Part shown: one piece after another, positions 9,907 through 22,071 of the stretch
Layout: each line of letters opens with the position of its first letter
Numbering within the stretch: position 1 is the stretch's first letter
From: Hyperoodon ampullatus
Lineage: Eukaryota; Chordata; Mammalia; Artiodactyla; Ziphiidae
Assembly: GCA_949752795.1 (NCBI GenBank)
Contig: CATKHW010000375.1
Location: 62,001-126,000, forward strand
Direction of reading: 5' to 3'
DNA length: 64,000 bases
Notes under the pieces: model-generated
What the model was told of the DNA's origin: nothing
What the model saw: only the letters and a program-made list of their open reading frames with translations
The model's database searches: none
Position numbers and translations under genes: made by a program

Positions 9907-11644
9907 CTTGGCCAAAAAGGGCGTATGCGTTTTCTCCTGAATATATTCAGGAGAAAACGCATACGCCCTTTTTGGCCAAGTGCATCATTGTCGAAGTTGT
10001 GCCCCTCTTCCTGTGCTTTAAAGGCGATTCCAACGTACCTCTTGAAATCTGTTTCCTGCTATTCTGCCTCGCATTCAAGTCCGCCTCGTTGCCTTCCCTC
10101 AACAGATTTTTGGACGATAGTTGTCTTTTATTACTCAGCCAGTTTGTGAATTGCTGTGCCCCTGAGCTCCATTTTTCAACTCTTTTTTGGTGAGCTGACC
10201 GCAAGTCCAAAACTTTGGTTCAGGACCTATACTGGTTCCCGGTGGGTGGCTGAGACTTTGGTTAATTATTCTTCCCTCCGGGAAATTACAGTGATATGTG
10301 CCCATCCAAATGCCTAACAGCTAATCTCTCATTGGTTCTCCCTCTTCCCTTTCATCATCTGCCAAATTGGCAACCTGTGCGAACCAGGAGGTTAAAGGGG
10401 CTGTCTCTCCAAGTTGGGAGGTTGATAGTAAAGCAGATGGAAAGTCAAACCGGAGCACGAGGAGAGGGACTGTTCGTTGAGTTTTAGAAACCTTTCGTAT
10501 TCACAGTGTGTCCGTTCTCTAGGTTTCCCGTACATGTTATAGCTGTAGTAATATTCCCTTCACCCTGGAGAGTTGGGACCCATGGAATGTGTGCCATGCA
10601 TTATAGCTTTAAAGGGTCTGAATTTGCTCACCCAATCTCACCAATTCTCTCAGTCACAAGTGTCCAGCCTTATGCCACATCCATCTGTCGTTGTAGATAT
10701 GGACATTCCAGGTTTCATCAGAGACCCTGAAGGAATTGTAAAGAATTTCCCAGTTTTTTTGTTTTGTTTTTGAAATTACTTTTTATAGTGCGTTTGAGCT
10801 GATTCTCGCTGCCACGTTTATGCCAGTCTAGACACACTTGATTCCCTTATGGAGACATATCAATACATAGGTTTTAAGATTCTTACTAGTCAGATATATT
10901 CCTCTGCGGGAAATATGGGGTTTTGAGTCCCTTTCACTGAGGAAGGTGTAGGTCTTGTCTATTCAATAGTTGGTTTTTGGAACGGTACCTGTGCTTATAT
11001 CAAACTCTGGTTTTATGCATCACCCCACCTCTCCTTCCCCCTTAAGCAGGTATAAGAGTGTTTTCTAAATGTGAGAGACTGTTCTCTTTCCTAACTCAGT
11101 TCAAGTGTAGCCATGTTTACAGGATCTTCATAAGTGATATCTTATGATAAGTTTCTTTTTCTGTGTGACTTATTTCACTTAGGATCATCGTACCGGAATC
11201 CTCCCATTTTGCTGCTACTGGTCTTATGACATTGACTTCATGGCTGAGGGATATTCCATCGTACGTAAGTACCACAATTTTTTGAACCATTTTTATATTT
11301 CCTGGGATATTTAAGGTGTACCCAAGTTGAGGTCCTTGTAAGCAGTGCAGCCCTAAATTTTGGGGTGGCTCTGTCTTATTGATTTTCAGTTTTCCCAAGG
11401 TATATTCCCTAGACTGGAAGTGCCCTTGGCTCTGTAGCTCTGTTGTTTACTTGTTTTAGGGAACACAATGCACTCCTCCAGAGAGGCAGTTGGCAATTTA
11501 CATCCCTTATCAGCATAAGAAGGATCCCTGTTCTCCAGTGCCGGTCTTGCCTTTCTGGTTTTTACACATTTTTGTGGATGTCCCTTTTGAACGGTGGGAA
11601 GTGATACTTCTTTGTAGTGCAGATTTGCATTGCCCGCTTTCTTG
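9907..11644 (+). repeat. Monomer 6 (1,738 bp)
   Basis: Perfect palindrome 9907-9980. L1 part 10754-11632, with the CATCCCTTATC class of ORF2 remnant. Near twin of monomer 8 and close to monomers 13 and 26. Several private substitutions in 11.05-11.66 kb. Confidence 0.95.
11386..11632 (-). pseudogene. L1 ORF2 C-terminal remnant, longest colinear frame
   Basis: In this monomer class (also ending near 15108, 23797, 46409 and 53383) a 2-bp shorter CATCCCTTATC segment and one extra T shift the phase, so a single minus-strand frame runs through the upstream ORF2 similarity. It contains KGHPQKCVKT, then GCKLP and finally SLGNIPWEN, in the order and spacing of the ORF2p region that ends just before the conserved C-terminal stretch. 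The frame extends to 11700 only because the palindrome happens to be open; that part is not L1. It is still a fragment without catalytic residues. Confidence 0.75.
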
Positions 11645-13382
11645 CTTGGCCAAAAAGGGTGTATGCCTTTTCTCCTGAATATATTCAGGAGAAAACGCAT
11701 ACGCCCTTTTTGGCCAAGTGCATCATTGTCGAAATTGTGCCCCTCTTCCTGTGCTTTAAAGGCGATTCCAAGGTACCTCTTGAAATCTGTTTCCTGCTAT
11801 TCTGCCTCGCTTTCAAGTCCGCCTCATTGCCTTCCCTCAACAGATTTTTGGACGATAGTTGTCCTTTATTACTCGGCCAGTTTGTGAATTGCTGTGCCCC
11901 TGAGCTCCATTTTACAACTCGTTTTTGGTGAGCTGACCGCAAGCCCAAAATTTTGGTTCGGGACCTATACTGGTTCCCGGTGGGTGGCTGAGACTTTGCT
12001 TAATTCTTCTTCCTGCCGGGAAATTCCAGTGATATGTGCCCGTCCAAATGCCTAACAGCTACTCTCTCATTGGTTCTCCCTCTTCCCTTTCATCCTCTGC
12101 CAAATTGGCAACCTGTGCGAACCAGGAGGTTAAAGGGGCTGTCTCTCCAAGTTGGGAGGTTGACAGTAAAGCAGATGGAAAGTCAAACCAAAGCACCAGG
12201 ACAGGGACTATTCGGTGAGTTTTAGAAACCTTTCGTATTCACAGTGTGTCTGTTCTCTAGGTTTCCCGTACATGTTATAGCTGTAGTAATATTCCCTTCA
12301 ACCTGGAGAGTTGGGACCCATGGAATGTGTGCCAGGGATTTGTGCTTTAAAGGGTCTGCATTTGCTCACCCAATCTCACCAATCGTCTCAGTCCCAAGTG
12401 TCCCTCGTTATGCCACATCCAGCTGTCATTGTAGATAGGGTCATTCCAGGTTTCATCAGAGACCCTGAAGGAATTGTAAAAATTTCCCAGTTTTTTTGTT
12501 TTGTTTTTTAAATTCCTTTTTATAGTGAGTTTGAGCTGATTCTCGCTGCCATGTTTATGCCAGTCTAGACACACTTGATTCCGTAACGGAGACATATCAA
12601 TACATAGGTTTTAAGATTCTTACTAGTCAGATATATTCCTCTGCGGGAAATATGGGGTTTTGAGTCCCTTTCACTGAGGAAGGTGTAGGTCTTGTCTATT
12701 CCATAGTTGGTTTTTGGAACAGTACCTGTGCTTATATTAAACTCTGGTTTTATGCAGCACCCCACCTCTCCTTCCCGCTTAAGCAGGCATAAGAGTGTTT
12801 TCTAAATGTGAGACACTGTTCTCTTTCCTAACTCAGTTCAAGTGTAGCCATGTTTACAGGATCTTCATAAGTGATATCTTATGATAAGTTTCTTTTTCTG
12901 TGTGACTTATTTCACTTAGGATCATCGTACCGGAATCCACCCATTTTGCTGCTACTGGTCTTATGACATTGATTTCATGGCTGAGGGATATTCCATCGTA
13001 CGTAAGTACCACAATTTTCTGAACCATTTTTATATTTCCTGGGATATTTAAGGTGTACCCAAGTTGAGGTCCTTGTAAGCAGTGCAGCCCTAAATTTTGG
13101 GGTGGCTCTGTCTTATTGATTTTCAGTTTTCCCAAGGTATATTCCCTAGACTGGATGTGCCCTTGGCTCTGTAGCTCTGTTCTTTACTTGTTTTAGGGAA
13201 CACAATGCACTCCTCCAGAGAGGCAGTTGGCAATTTACATCCCGCCCATCAGCATAACAAGGCTCCCTGTTCTCCAGGGCCTGTCTTGCCTTTCTGGTTT
13301 TTACACATTTTGTGGATGTCCCTTTTGACCGGTGGGAAGTGATACTTCTTTGTAGTCCAGATTTGCATTGCCCGCTTGCTTG
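11645..13382 (+). repeat. Monomer 7 (1,738 bp)
   Basis: Palindrome 11645-11718 with two left-arm mismatches. L1 part 12491-13370. It contains the junction of the two-monomer duplication at 11.83-11.91 kb. Confidence 0.95.
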
Positions 13383-15389
13383 CTTGGCCAAAAAGGGCGT
13401 ATGCGTTTTCTCCTGAATATATTCAGGAGAAAACGCATACGCCCTTTTTGGCCAAGTGCATCATTGTCGAAGTTGTGCCCCTCTTCCTGTGCTTTAAAGG
13501 CGATTCCAACGTACCTCTTGAAATCTGTTTCCTGCTATTCTGCCTCGCATTCAAGTCCGCCTCGTTGCCTTCCCTCAACAGATTTTTGGACGATAGTTGT
13601 CTTTTATTACTCAGCCAGTTTGTGAATTGCTGTGCCCCTGAGCTCCATTTTTCAACTCTTTTTTGGTGAGCTGACCGCAAGTCCAAAACTTTGGTTCAGG
13701 ACCTATACTGGTTCCCGGTGGGTGGCTGAGACTTTGGTTAATTATTCTTCCCTCCGGGAAATTACAGTGATATGTGCCCATCCAAATGCCTAACAGCTAA
13801 TCTCTCATTGGTTCTCCCTCTTCCCTTTCATCATCTGCCAAATTGGCAACCTGTGCGAACCAGGAGGTTAAAGGGGCTGTCTCTCCAAGTTGGGAGGTTG
13901 ATAGTAAAGCAGATGGAAAGTCAAACCGGAGCACGAGGAGAGGGACTGTTCGTTGAGTTTTAGAAACCTTTCGTATTCACAGTGTGTCCGTTCTCTAGGT
14001 TTCCCGTACATGTTATAGCTGTAGTAATATTCCCTTCAACCTGGAGAGTTGGGACCCATGGAATGTGTGCCATGCATTATAGTTTTAAAGGGTCTGAATT
14101 TGCTCACCCAATCTCACCAATTCTCTCAGTCACAAGTGTCCAGCCTTATGCCACATCCATCTGTCGTTGTAGATATGGACATTCCAGGTTTCATCAGAGA
14201 CCCTGAAGGAATTGTAAAGAATTTCCCAGTTTTTTTGTTTTGTTTTTGAAATTACTTTTTATAGTGCGTTTGAGCTGATTCTCGCTGCCACGTTTATGCC
14301 AGTCTAGACACACTTGATTCCCTTATGGAGACATATCAATACATAGGTTTTAAGATTCTTACTAGTCAGATATATTCCTCTGCGGGAAATATGGGGTTTT
14401 GAGTCCCTTTCACTGAGGAAGGTGTAGGTCTTGTCTATTCAATAGTTGGTTTTTGGAACGGTACCTGTGCTTATATCAAACTCTGGTTTTATGCATCACC
14501 CCACCTCTCCTTCCCCCTTAAGCAGGCATAAGAGTGTTTTCTAAATGTGAGACACTGTTCTCTTTCCTAACTCAGTTCAAGTGTAGCCATGTTTACAGGA
14601 TCTTCATAAGTGATACCTTATGATAAGTTTCTTTTTCTGTGTGACTTATTTCACTTAGAATCATCGTACCTGAATCCACCCATTTTGCTGCTACTGGTCT
14701 TATGACATTGACTTCATGGCTGAGGGATATTCCATCGTACGTAAGTACCACAATTTTTTGAACCATTTTTATATTTCCTGGGATATTTAAGGTGTACCCA
14801 AGTTGAGGTCCTTGTAAGCAGTGCAGCCCTAAATTTTGCGGTGGCTCTGTCTTATTGATTTTCAGTTTTCCCAAGGTATATTCCCTAGACTGGAAGTGCC
14901 CTTGGCTCTGTAGCTCTGTTGTTTACTTGTTTTAGGGAACACAATGCACTCCTCCAGAGAGGCAGTTGGCAATTTACATCCCTTATCAGCATAACAAGGA
15001 TCCCTGTTCTCCAGTGCCGGTCTTGCCTTTCTGGTTTTTACACATTTTTGTGGATGTCCCTTTTGACCGGTGGGAAGTGATACTTCTTTGTAGTGCAGAT
15101 TTGCATTGCCCGCTTTCTTGCTTGGCCAAAAAGGGCGTATGCCTTTTCTCCTGAATATATTCAGGAGAAAACGCATACGCCCTTTTTGGCCAAGTGCATC
15201 ATTGTCGAAATTGTGCCCCTCTTCCTGTGCTTTAAAGGCGATTCCAAGGTACCTCTTGAAATCTGTTTCCTGCTATTCTGCCTCGCTTTCAAGTCCGCCT
15301 CATTGCCTTCCCTCAACAGATTTTTGGACGATAGTTGTCCTTTATTACTCGGCCAGTTTGTGAATTGCTGTGCCCCTGAGCTCCATTTT
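11827..15389 (+). repeat. Two-monomer duplication, copy 2
   Basis: Tandem partner of 8351-11913. Because the copies abut and overlap in homology, the exchange point lies between about 11,827 and 11,913, some 180-270 bp after the palindrome. The right limit is a difference at 11914/15390. Confidence 0.93.
13383..15120 (+). repeat. Monomer 8 (1,738 bp)
   Basis: Perfect palindrome 13383-13456; L1 part 14230-15108. Twin of monomer 6. Confidence 0.95.
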
Positions 15390-16858
15390 TCAACTCGTTT
15401 TTGGTGAGCTGACCTCAAGTCCAAAATTTTGGTTCAGGACCTATACTGGTTCCCGGTGGGTGGCTGAGACCTTGGTTAATTCTTCTTCCTGCCGGGAAAT
15501 TACAGTGATATGTGCCCGTCCAAATGCCTAACAGCTAATCTCTCATTGGTTCTCCCTCATCCATTTCATCCTCTGCCAAATTGGCAACCTGTGCGAACCA
15601 GGAGGTTAAAGGGGCTGTCTCTCCAAGTTGGGAGGTTGATAGTAAAGCAGATGGAAAGTCAAACCGGAGCACCAGGAGAGGGACTATTCGTTGAGTTTTA
15701 GAAACCTTTCATATTGACAGTGTGTCCGTTCTCTAGGTTTCCCATACATGTTGAAGCTGTAGTAATATTCCCTTCAACCTGGAGAGATGGGACTCATGGA
15801 AGGTGTGCCAGGCATTGGTGCTTTCAAGGGTCTGCATTTGCTCACCCAATCTCACCAATCCTCTCAGTCCCAAGTGTCCAGCCTTATGCCACATCCAGCT
15901 GTCATTGTAGATAGGGTCATTCCATGTTTCATCAGAGACCCTGAAGGAATTGAAACGAATTTCCCAGTTTTTTTGTTTTGTTTTTGAAATTCCTTTTTAT
16001 AGTGGGTTTCAGCTGATTCTCGCTGCCATGTTTATGCCAGTCTAGACACACTTGATTCCCTTACGGAGACATATCAATACATAGGTTTTAAGATTCTTAC
16101 TAGTCAGATATATTCCTCTGCGGGAAATATGGGGTTTTGAGTCCCTTTCACTGAGGAAGGTGTAGGTCTTGTCTATTCCATAGTTGGTTTTTGGAACGGT
16201 ACCTGTGCTTATATCAAACTCTGGTTTTATGCATCACCCCACCTCTCCTTCCCCCTTAAGCAGGCATAAGAGTGTTTTCTAAATGTGAGACACTGTTCTC
16301 TTTCCTAACTCAGTTCAAGTGTAGCCATGTTTACAGGATCTTCATAAGTGATATCTTATGATAAGTTTCTTTTTCTCTGTGACTTATTTCCCTTAGAATC
16401 AGCGTACCTGAATCCACCCATTTTGCTGCTACTGGTCTTATGACATTGATTTCATGGCTGAGGGATATTCCATCGTACGTAAGTACCACAATTTTTTGAA
16501 CCATTTTTATATTTCCTGGGATATTTAAGGTGTACCCAAGTTGAGGTACTTGTAAGCAGTGCAGCCCTAAATTTTGGGGTGGCTCTGTCTTATTGATTTT
16601 CAGTTTTCCAAGGAATATTCCCTAGACCGGAAGTGCCCTTGGCTCTGTAGCTCTGTTGTTTACTTGTTTTAGGGAACACAATGCACTCCTCCAGAGAGGC
16701 AGTTGTCAATTTACATCCCGCCCATCAGCATAAGAAGGCTCCCGGTTCTCCAGGGCCAGTCTTGCCTTTCTGGATTTTACACATTTTGTGGATGTCCCTT
16801 TTGACCAGTGGGAAGTGATACGTCTTTGTAGTGCAGATTTGCATTGCCCGCTTGCTTG
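15121..16858 (+). repeat. Monomer 9 (1,738 bp)
   Basis: Palindrome 15121-15194 with one left-arm mismatch (GTATGCC). L1 part 15968-16846. The GGCATTGGTGCTTTC variant at about 15812 is shared only with monomer 31. One base is missing in TTTTCCAAGGAA near 16610. Confidence 0.95.
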
Positions 16859-18596
16859 CTTGGCCAAAAAGGGCGTATGCGTTTTCTCCTGAATATATTC
16901 AGGAGAAAACGCATACGCCCTTTTTCGCTAAGTGCATCATTGTCGAAGTTGTTCCCTTCTTCCTGTGCTTTAAAGGCGATTCCAACGTACCTCTTGAAAT
17001 CTGTTTCCTGCTATTCTGCCTCGCTTTCAAGTCCGCCTCGTTGCCTTCCCTCAACAGATTTTTGGACGATAGTTGTCCTTTATTACTCGGCCAGTTTGTG
17101 AATTGCTGTGCCCCTGAGCTCCATTTTTCAACTCGTTTTTGGTGAGCTGACCGCAAGTCCAAAATTTTGGTTCAGGACCTATGCTGGTTCCCGGTGGGGG
17201 GCTGAGACTTTGCTTAATTCTTCTTCCTGCCGGGAAATTACAGTGATATGTGCCCGTCCAAATGCCTAACAGCTACTCTCTCATTGGTTCTCCCTCTTCC
17301 CTTTCATCCTCTGCCAAATTGGCAACCTGTGCGAACCAGGAGGTTAAAGGGGCTGTCTCTCCAAGTTGGGAGGTTGATAGTAAAGCAGATGGAAAGTCAA
17401 ACCGGAGCACCAGGAGAGGGACTATTCGTTGAGTTTTAGAAACCTTTCGTATTCACAGTGTGTCCGTACTCTAGGTTTCCCGTACATGTTATAGCTGTAG
17501 TAATATTCCCTTCAACCTGGAGAGATGGGACCCATGGAATGGGTGCCAGGCATTATTGCTTTAAAGGGTCTGCATTTGCTCACCCAATCTCACCAATCCT
17601 TTCAGTCCCAAGTGTCCAGCCTTATGCCACATCCAGCTGTCGTTGTAGATAGGGTCATTCCAGGTTTCATCAGAGACCCTGAAGGAATTGTAAAGAATTT
17701 CCCAGTTTTTTTGCTTTGTTTTTGAAATTCCTTTTTATAGTGGGCTTGAGCTGATTCCCGCTGCCATGTTTATGCCAGTCTAGACACACTTGATTCCCTT
17801 ACAGAGACATATCAATACATAGGTTTTAAGATTCTTACTAGTCAGATATATTCCTCTGCGGGAAATATGGGGTTTTGAGTCCCTTTCACTGAGGAAGGTG
17901 TAGGTCTTGTCTATTCCATAGTTGGTTTTTGGAACGGTACCTGTGCTTATATCAAACTCTGGTTTTATGCATCACCCCACCTCTCCTTCCCCCTTAAGCA
18001 GGCATAAGAGTGTTTTCTAAATGTGAGACACTGTTCTCTTTCCTAACTCAGTTCAAGTGTAGCCATGTTTACAGGATCTTCATAAGTGATATCTTATGAT
18101 AAGTTTCTTTTTCTCTGTGACTTATTTACTTAGAAACATCGTACCTGAATCCACCCATTTTGCTGCTACTGGTCTTATGACATTGTTTTCATGGCTGAGG
18201 GATATTCCTTCGTACGTAAGTACCACAATTTTTTGAACCATTTTTATATTTCCTGGGATATTTAAGGTGTACCCAAGTTGAGGTCCTTGTAAGCAGTGCA
18301 GCCCTAAATTTTGGGGTGGCTCTCTCTTATTGATTTTCAGTTTTCCCAAGGTATATTCCCTAGACTGGAAGTGCCCTTGGCTCTGTTGCTCTGTTGTTTA
18401 CTTGTTTTAGGGAACACAATGCCCTCCTCCAGAGAGGCAGTTGGCAATTTACATCCCGCCCATCAGCATAACAAGGCTCCCTGTTCTCCAGGGCCTGTCT
18501 TGCCTTTCTGGTTTTTACACATTTTGTGGATGTCCCTTTTGACCGGTGGGAAGTGATACTTCTTTGTAGTGCAGATTTGCATTGCCCGCTTGCTTG
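16859..18596 (+). repeat. Monomer 10 (1,738 bp)
   Basis: Palindrome 16859-16932 with two mismatches at the outer end of the right arm (TTCGCTAAG). L1 part 17705-18584 with the TTATTTACTTAG deletion. From 16958 it matches monomer 14. Confidence 0.95.
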
Positions 18597-20738
18597 CTTG
18601 GCCAAAAAGGGCGTATTCGTTTTCTCCTGAATATATTCAGGAGAAAACGCATACGCCCTTTTTGGCCAAGTGCATCATTGTCGAAGTTGTGCCCCTCTTC
18701 CTGTGCTTTAAAGGTGATTCCAACGTAACTCTTGAAATCTGTTTCCTGCTATTCTGCCTCGCTTTCAAGTCCGCCTCGTTGCCTTCCCTCAACAGATTTT
18801 TGAACGATACTTGTCCTTTATTACTCGGCCAGTTTGTGAATTGCTGTGCCCCTGAGCTCCATTTTTCAACTCGTTTTTTGTGAGCTGACCGCAAGTCCAA
18901 AATTTTGGTTCAGGACCTATGCTGGTTCCCAGTGGGTGGCTGAGACTTTGGTTAATTCTTCTTCCTGCCGGGAAATTACAGTGATATGTGCCCGTCCAAA
19001 TGCCTAACAGCTACTCTCTCATTGGTTCTCCCTCTTCCCTTTCATCCTCTGCCAAATTGGCAACCTGTGCGAACCAGGAGGTTAAAGGGGCTGTCTCTCC
19101 AAGTTGGGAGGTTGATAGTAAAGCAGATGGAAAGTCAAACCGGAGCACCAGGAGAGGGACTATTCGTTGAGTTTTACAAACCTTTCGATTTCAGTGTGTC
19201 CGTTCTCTAGGTTTCCCATACATGTTATAGCTGTAGTAATATTCCCTTCAACCTGGAGAGTTGGGACCCATGGAATGGGTGCCATGCATTATTGCTTTAA
19301 AGGGTCTGCATTTGCTCAACCAATCTCACCAATTCTCTCAGTCACAAGTGTCCAGCCTTATGCCACATCCAGCTGTCGTTGTAGATAGGGTCATTCCAGG
19401 TTTCATCAGAGACCCTGAAGGAATTGTAAAGAATTTCCCAGTTTTTTTGTTTTGTTTTTGAAATTCCTTTTTATAGTGGGTTTGAGCTGATTCTCGCTGC
19501 CATGTTTATGCCAGTCTAGACACACTTGATTCTCTTACGGAGACATATCAATAGATAGGTTTTAAGATTCTTACTAGTCAGATATATTCCTCTGCGGGAA
19601 ATATGGGGTTTTGAGTCCCTTTCACTGAGGAAGGTGTAGGTCTTGTCTATTCCATAGTTGGTTTTTGGAACGGTACCTGTGCTTATATCAAACTCTGGTT
19701 TTATGCATCACCCCACCTCTCTTTTCCCTTAAGCAGGCATAAGAGTGTTTTCTAAATGTGAGACACTGTTCTCTTTCCTAACTCAGTTCAAGTGTAGCCA
19801 TGTTTACCGGATCTTCATAAGTGATATCTTATGATAAGTTTCTTTTTCTCTGTGACTTATTTCACTTAGAATCATCGTACCTGAATCCACCCATTTTGCT
19901 GCTACTGCTCTTATGACATTGATTTCATGGCTGAGGGATATTCCATCGTACATAAGTACCACAATTTTTTGAACCATTTTTATATTTCCTGGGATATTTA
20001 AGGTGTACCCAAGTTGAGGTCCTTGTAAGCAGTGCAGCCCTAAAGTTTGGGGTGGCTCTGTCTTATTGATTTTCAGTTTTCCCAAGGTATATTCCCTAGA
20101 CTGGAAGTGCCCTTGGCTCTGTAGCTCTGTTCTTTACTTGTTTTAGGGAACACAATGCACTCCTCCAGAGAGGCAGTTGGCAATTTACATCCCACCCATC
20201 AGCATAACAAGGCTCCCTGTTCTCCAGGGCCTGTCTTGCCTTTCTGGTTTTTACACATTTTGTGGATGTCCCTTTTGACCGGTGGGAAGTGATACTTCTT
20301 TGTAGTGCAGATTTGCATTGCCCGCTTGCTTGCTTGGCCAAAAAGGGCGTATGCGTTTTCTCCTGAATATATTCAGGAGAAAACGCATACGCCCTTTTTG
20401 GCCAAGTGCATCATTGTCGAAGTAGTGCCCCTCTTCCTGTGCTTTAAAGGCGATTCCAACGTATCTCTTGAAATCTGTTTCCCGCTATTCTGCCTCGCTT
20501 TCAAGTCCACCTCGTTGCCTTCCCTCAACAGATTTTTGGACGATAGTTGTCCTTTATTACTCGGCCAGTTTGTGAATTGCTGTGCCCCTGAGCTCCATTT
20601 TTCAACTCGTTTTTTGGTGAGCTGACCTCAGGTCCAAAATTTAGGTTCAGGAACTATACTGGTTCCCGGTGGGGGGCTGAGACTTTGGTTAATTCTTCTT
20701 CCTGCTGGGAAATTACAGTGATATGTGCCCGTCCAAAT
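16958..20738 (+). repeat. 3.8-kb block repeated four monomers downstream, copy 1
   Basis: Aligns with 23909-27689 at an offset of 6,951 bp. Only two substitutions were noticed (near 18931/25882 and 19671/26622). Private markers include a deletion in the L1 part (TTATTTACTTAG, near 18121) and GAACGATACTTG. Confidence 0.93.
18597..20332 (+). repeat. Monomer 11 (1,736 bp)
   Basis: Palindrome 18597-18670 with one left-arm mismatch (GTATTCG). L1 part 19442-20320. It lacks bases at TTTCGATTTCAGTGTG (near 19185) and is the twin of monomers 15 and 24. Confidence 0.95.
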
Positions 20739-22071
20739 ACCTAACTGCTACTCTCTCATTGGTTCACCCTCTTCCCTTTCATCCTCTGCCAAATTGGCAA
20801 CCTGTGCGAACCAGGAGGTTAAAGGGGCTGTCTCTCCAAGTTGGGAGGTTGATAGTAAAGCAGATGGAAAGTCAAACCGGAGCACCAGGAGAGGGACTAT
20901 TCGTTGAGTTTTAGAAACCTTTCGTATTCACAGTGTGTCCGTTCTCTAGGTTTCCCGTACATGTTATAGCTGTAGTAATATTCCCTTCAACCGGGAGAGT
21001 TCGGTCCCATGGAATGGGTGCCAGGCATTTGTGCTTTAAAGGGTCTGCATTTGCTCACCCAATCTCACCAATCGTCTCAGTCCCAAGTGTCCCTCGTTAT
21101 GCCACATCCAGCTGTCATTGTAGATAGGGTCATTCTAGGTTTCATCAGAGACCCTGAAGGAATTGAAAAGAATTTCCCAGTTTTTTGTTTTATTTTTGAA
21201 ATTCCTTTTTATAGTGGGTTTGAGCTGATTCTCGCTGCCATGTTTATGCCAGTCTAGACACACTTGATTCCCTTACAGAGACATATCAATACATAGGTTT
21301 TAAGATTCTTACTAGTCAGATATATTCCTCTGCGGGAAATAAGGGGTTTTGGGTCCCTTTCACTGAGGAAGGTGTAGGTCTTGTCTCTTCCATAGTTGGT
21401 TTTTGGAACAGTACCTGTGCTTATATTAAACTCTGGTTTTATGCAGCACCCCACCTCTCCTTCCCCCTTAAGCAGGCATAAGAGTGTTTTCTAAATGTGA
21501 GACACTGTTCTCTTTCCTAACTCAGTTCAAGTGTAGCCATGTTTACAGGATCTTCATAAGTGATATCTTATGATAAGTTTCTTTTTCTGTGTGACTTATT
21601 TCACTTAGGATCATCGTACCGGAATCCACCCATTTTGCTGCTACTGGTCTTATGACATTGATTTCATGGCTGAGGGATATTCCATCGTACGTAAGTACCA
21701 CAATTTTCTGAACCATTTTTATATTTCCTAGGATATTTAAGGTGTACCCAAGTTGAGGTCCTTGTAAGCAGTGCAGCCCTAAATTTTGGGGTGGCTCTGT
21801 CTTATTGATTTTCAGTTTTCCCAAGGAATATTCCCTAGACTGGAAGTGCCCTTGGCTCTGTAGCTCTGTTCTTTACTTGTTTTAGGGAACACAATGCACT
21901 CCTCCAGAGAGGCAGTTGGCAATTTACATCCCGCCCATCAGCATAACAAGGCTCCCTGTTCTCCAGGGCCTGTCTTGCCTTTCTGGTTTTTACACATTTT
22001 GTGGATGTCCCTTTTGACCGGTGGGAAGTGATACTTCTTTGTAGTCCAGATTTGCATTGCCCGCTTGCTTG
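20333..22071 (+). repeat. Monomer 12 (1,739 bp)
   Basis: Perfect palindrome 20333-20406; L1 part 21181-22059 with a shorter T run. The AACCGGGAGAGTTCGGTCCC segment at about 20990 is shared only with monomer 25. Confidence 0.95.

Larger units (their letters stand above)
8351..11913 (+). repeat. Two-monomer duplication, copy 1
   Basis: This block aligns with 11827-15389 at a constant offset of 3,476 bp. About a dozen substitutions were noticed, most of them in 10.5-11.7 kb, while 8.55-10.5 kb is nearly identical to its partner. Shared private variants include GCAAGCCCAAAA, TTCGGGACC and the GGGACTATTCGGTGAG segment. The left limit is set by a difference at 8350/11826. Confidence 0.93.
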
